Shown here: piece by piece, positions 63,379 through 64,000 of the stretch
Position numbering within the stretch: the first letter of the stretch is position 1
Layout of the letters: the number at the start of each line of letters is the position of its first letter
Translations under genes and position numbers: made by a program
Notes under the pieces: generated by a model
Seen by the model: only the letters and a program-made list of their open reading frames with translations
Told to the model about the DNA's origin: nothing
Databases searched by the model: none
DNA from: Pseudoprevotella muciniphila
GTDB lineage: Bacteria; Bacteroidota; Bacteroidia; Bacteroidales; Bacteroidaceae
DNA: 64,000 nucleotides
Assembly (NCBI RefSeq): GCF_003265305.2
Contig: NZ_CP033459.1
Location: 434,001 to 498,000 of the forward strand
Direction: 5' to 3'

Positions 63379-64000
63379 ATGCACACGCTTCTTTCTCTTC
63401 CTCCCAATGTAGTTAAGCATTTCCATTCGCTCACCAGTCTTGACAGGGCGGAATGGTTCTGCACGTCCGACCCCGTTGGTTGCAAACTCGGCTCCGGCGG
63501 TGGCACCACCTGGCTTCTTCAGCAATGCAAGTTGCAGGAGGATGCCTCAGCATCTTTCTCAGAGTGGCTCGGCAGAGAAAAGCGTATATTGCTTCATGCA
63601 GGCGGTCAGAGCAGGCGTTTGCCTTGCTATGCACCTTCGGGTAAGATTCTGACGCCCATTCCCGTTTTTCGCTGGGAAAGCGGCCAGTGCATCGACCAGA
63701 CTTTGCTCGATATCCAAATGCCACTCTACAACTGCATTATGGACAAGGCGCCTTCTTCGCTTCGCACGCTTATTGCCAGCGGCGATGTTTATCTGCGCGC
63801 CACAGAGCCGCTTCAGGAGATACCTGATGCCGACGTGGTGTGCTACGGACTATGGGCTGATCCAACTTTGGCTTCTCACCATGGTGTTTTTATGATAGAC
63901 CGTCAATGTGCCAACAGCCTTGACTTCATGCTTCAGAAGCCTACTGTGGAAGAACAGGCAAGACTCATACGTTCTCATTACTGCCTGATGGACATCGGTG
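63379..64000 (+). CDS. fkp: bifunctional fucokinase / fucose-1-phosphate guanylyltransferase (Fkp), N-terminal part
   Basis: 207 residues of the start, open to the right edge. SLPPNVVKHFHSL opens it, then WFCTSDPVGCKLGSGGGTTWLL (about 30-51), REKRILLHAGGQSRRLPCYAPSGKILTP (about 72-99) with the nucleotidyltransferase-like GGxSRR loop, and IASGDVYLRA, VVCYGLWADPTLASHHGVF. These match Bacteroides Fkp closely. The N-terminal half is the guanylyltransferase domain of the enzyme that salvages fucose to GDP-fucose for capsule and glycoprotein decoration. The kinase half lies outside the window. Confidence 0.94.
   Translation, partial: MHTLLSLPPNVVKHFHSLTSLDRAEWFCTSDPVGCKLGSGGGTTWLLQQCKLQEDASASFSEWLGREKRILLHAGGQSRRLPCYAPSGKILTPIPVFRWESGQCIDQTLLDIQMPLYNCIMDKAPSSLRTLIASGDVYLRATEPLQEIPDADVVCYGLWADPTLASHHGVFMIDRQCANSLDFMLQKPTVEEQARLIRSHYCLMDIG

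Overview
The window is a stretch of a Bacteroidales chromosome, most likely Prevotellaceae or a close relative. The evidence is the gene content: Fkp-type fucokinase, BspA-like leucine-rich-repeat protein with a dockerin, PorE-like OmpA lipoprotein, ABC-F of the Bacteroidetes type, a menaquinone operon. Start codons mostly lack Shine-Dalgarno sequences, and promoter -7 boxes fit the Bacteroidetes pattern TAnnTTTG. The genus is an inference; no rRNA or tRNA was recognised.

Layout. 1-3046 (minus): the start of a Dna2/Cas4-like nuclease-helicase that runs off the left edge, and an MltF-like lytic transglycosylase. 3123-9933 (plus): secreted BspA-like protein, PorE-like lipoprotein, family 2 glycosyltransferase, ABC-F ATPase. 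10060-13232: grpE, dnaJ, folC with two clear terminators. 13386-19629: menF-menD-menB-menC-menE-trmN6 packed with 4-13 base overlaps, then a BASS-family transporter. 20581-20937: a structured non-coding stretch with promoter box, hairpins and terminator-like stem. 20938-26216: an AT-rich three-gene cassette: CHASE2 membrane protein, small FecR-like secreted protein, and a giant secreted DUF3298-like/CHAT caspase-fold protease. 26313-32246 (minus): hlyIII, a 163-bp MITE-like repeat, then the nadK-ABC exporter-nadC-C69 dipeptidase operon. 32347-37189 (plus): pdxJ, DJ-1/PfpI, recG, mnmE.

37190-43600 looks like a variable island placed right behind the 3' end of mnmE. It carries an SDR enzyme, a Crp/Fnr regulator, a 558-aa protein with a PD-(D/E)XK-like core next to an HNH nuclease, an AbiEi/AbiEii toxin-antitoxin pair, and a repeat-rich non-coding segment. 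Related GTTTAGTTTA palindromes lie at both ends. 43627-49358 (minus) is a run of small redox and modification enzymes (aldo/keto reductase, acetyltransferase, AlkZ-like glycosylase, flavin reductase, nitroreductase) plus an AraC regulator. This regulator is divergent from a seven-gene operon at 49487-56518: NTF2-like protein, lipoprotein flavodoxin, iron alcohol dehydrogenase, CMD-CMD-cupin protein, aldo/keto reductase, TonB-dependent receptor and secreted DUF362 protein. The operon ends in a strong terminator.

56639-58912 holds an AraC fragment, yaaA, a nitroreductase and a Nudix regulator with palindromic operators over its promoter. 59040-62497 is mobile-element debris: a frameshifted, truncated phage/ICE-type polyvalent protein followed by an intact IS30-family element. 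The window ends with plsC and the start of fkp.

The most interesting candidates for undescribed biology are the CHASE2/FecR-like/CHAT cassette, the HNH plus PD-(D/E)XK-like pair beside AbiE, the structured RNA candidate upstream of the CHASE2 gene, and the envelope redox operon under AraC control.
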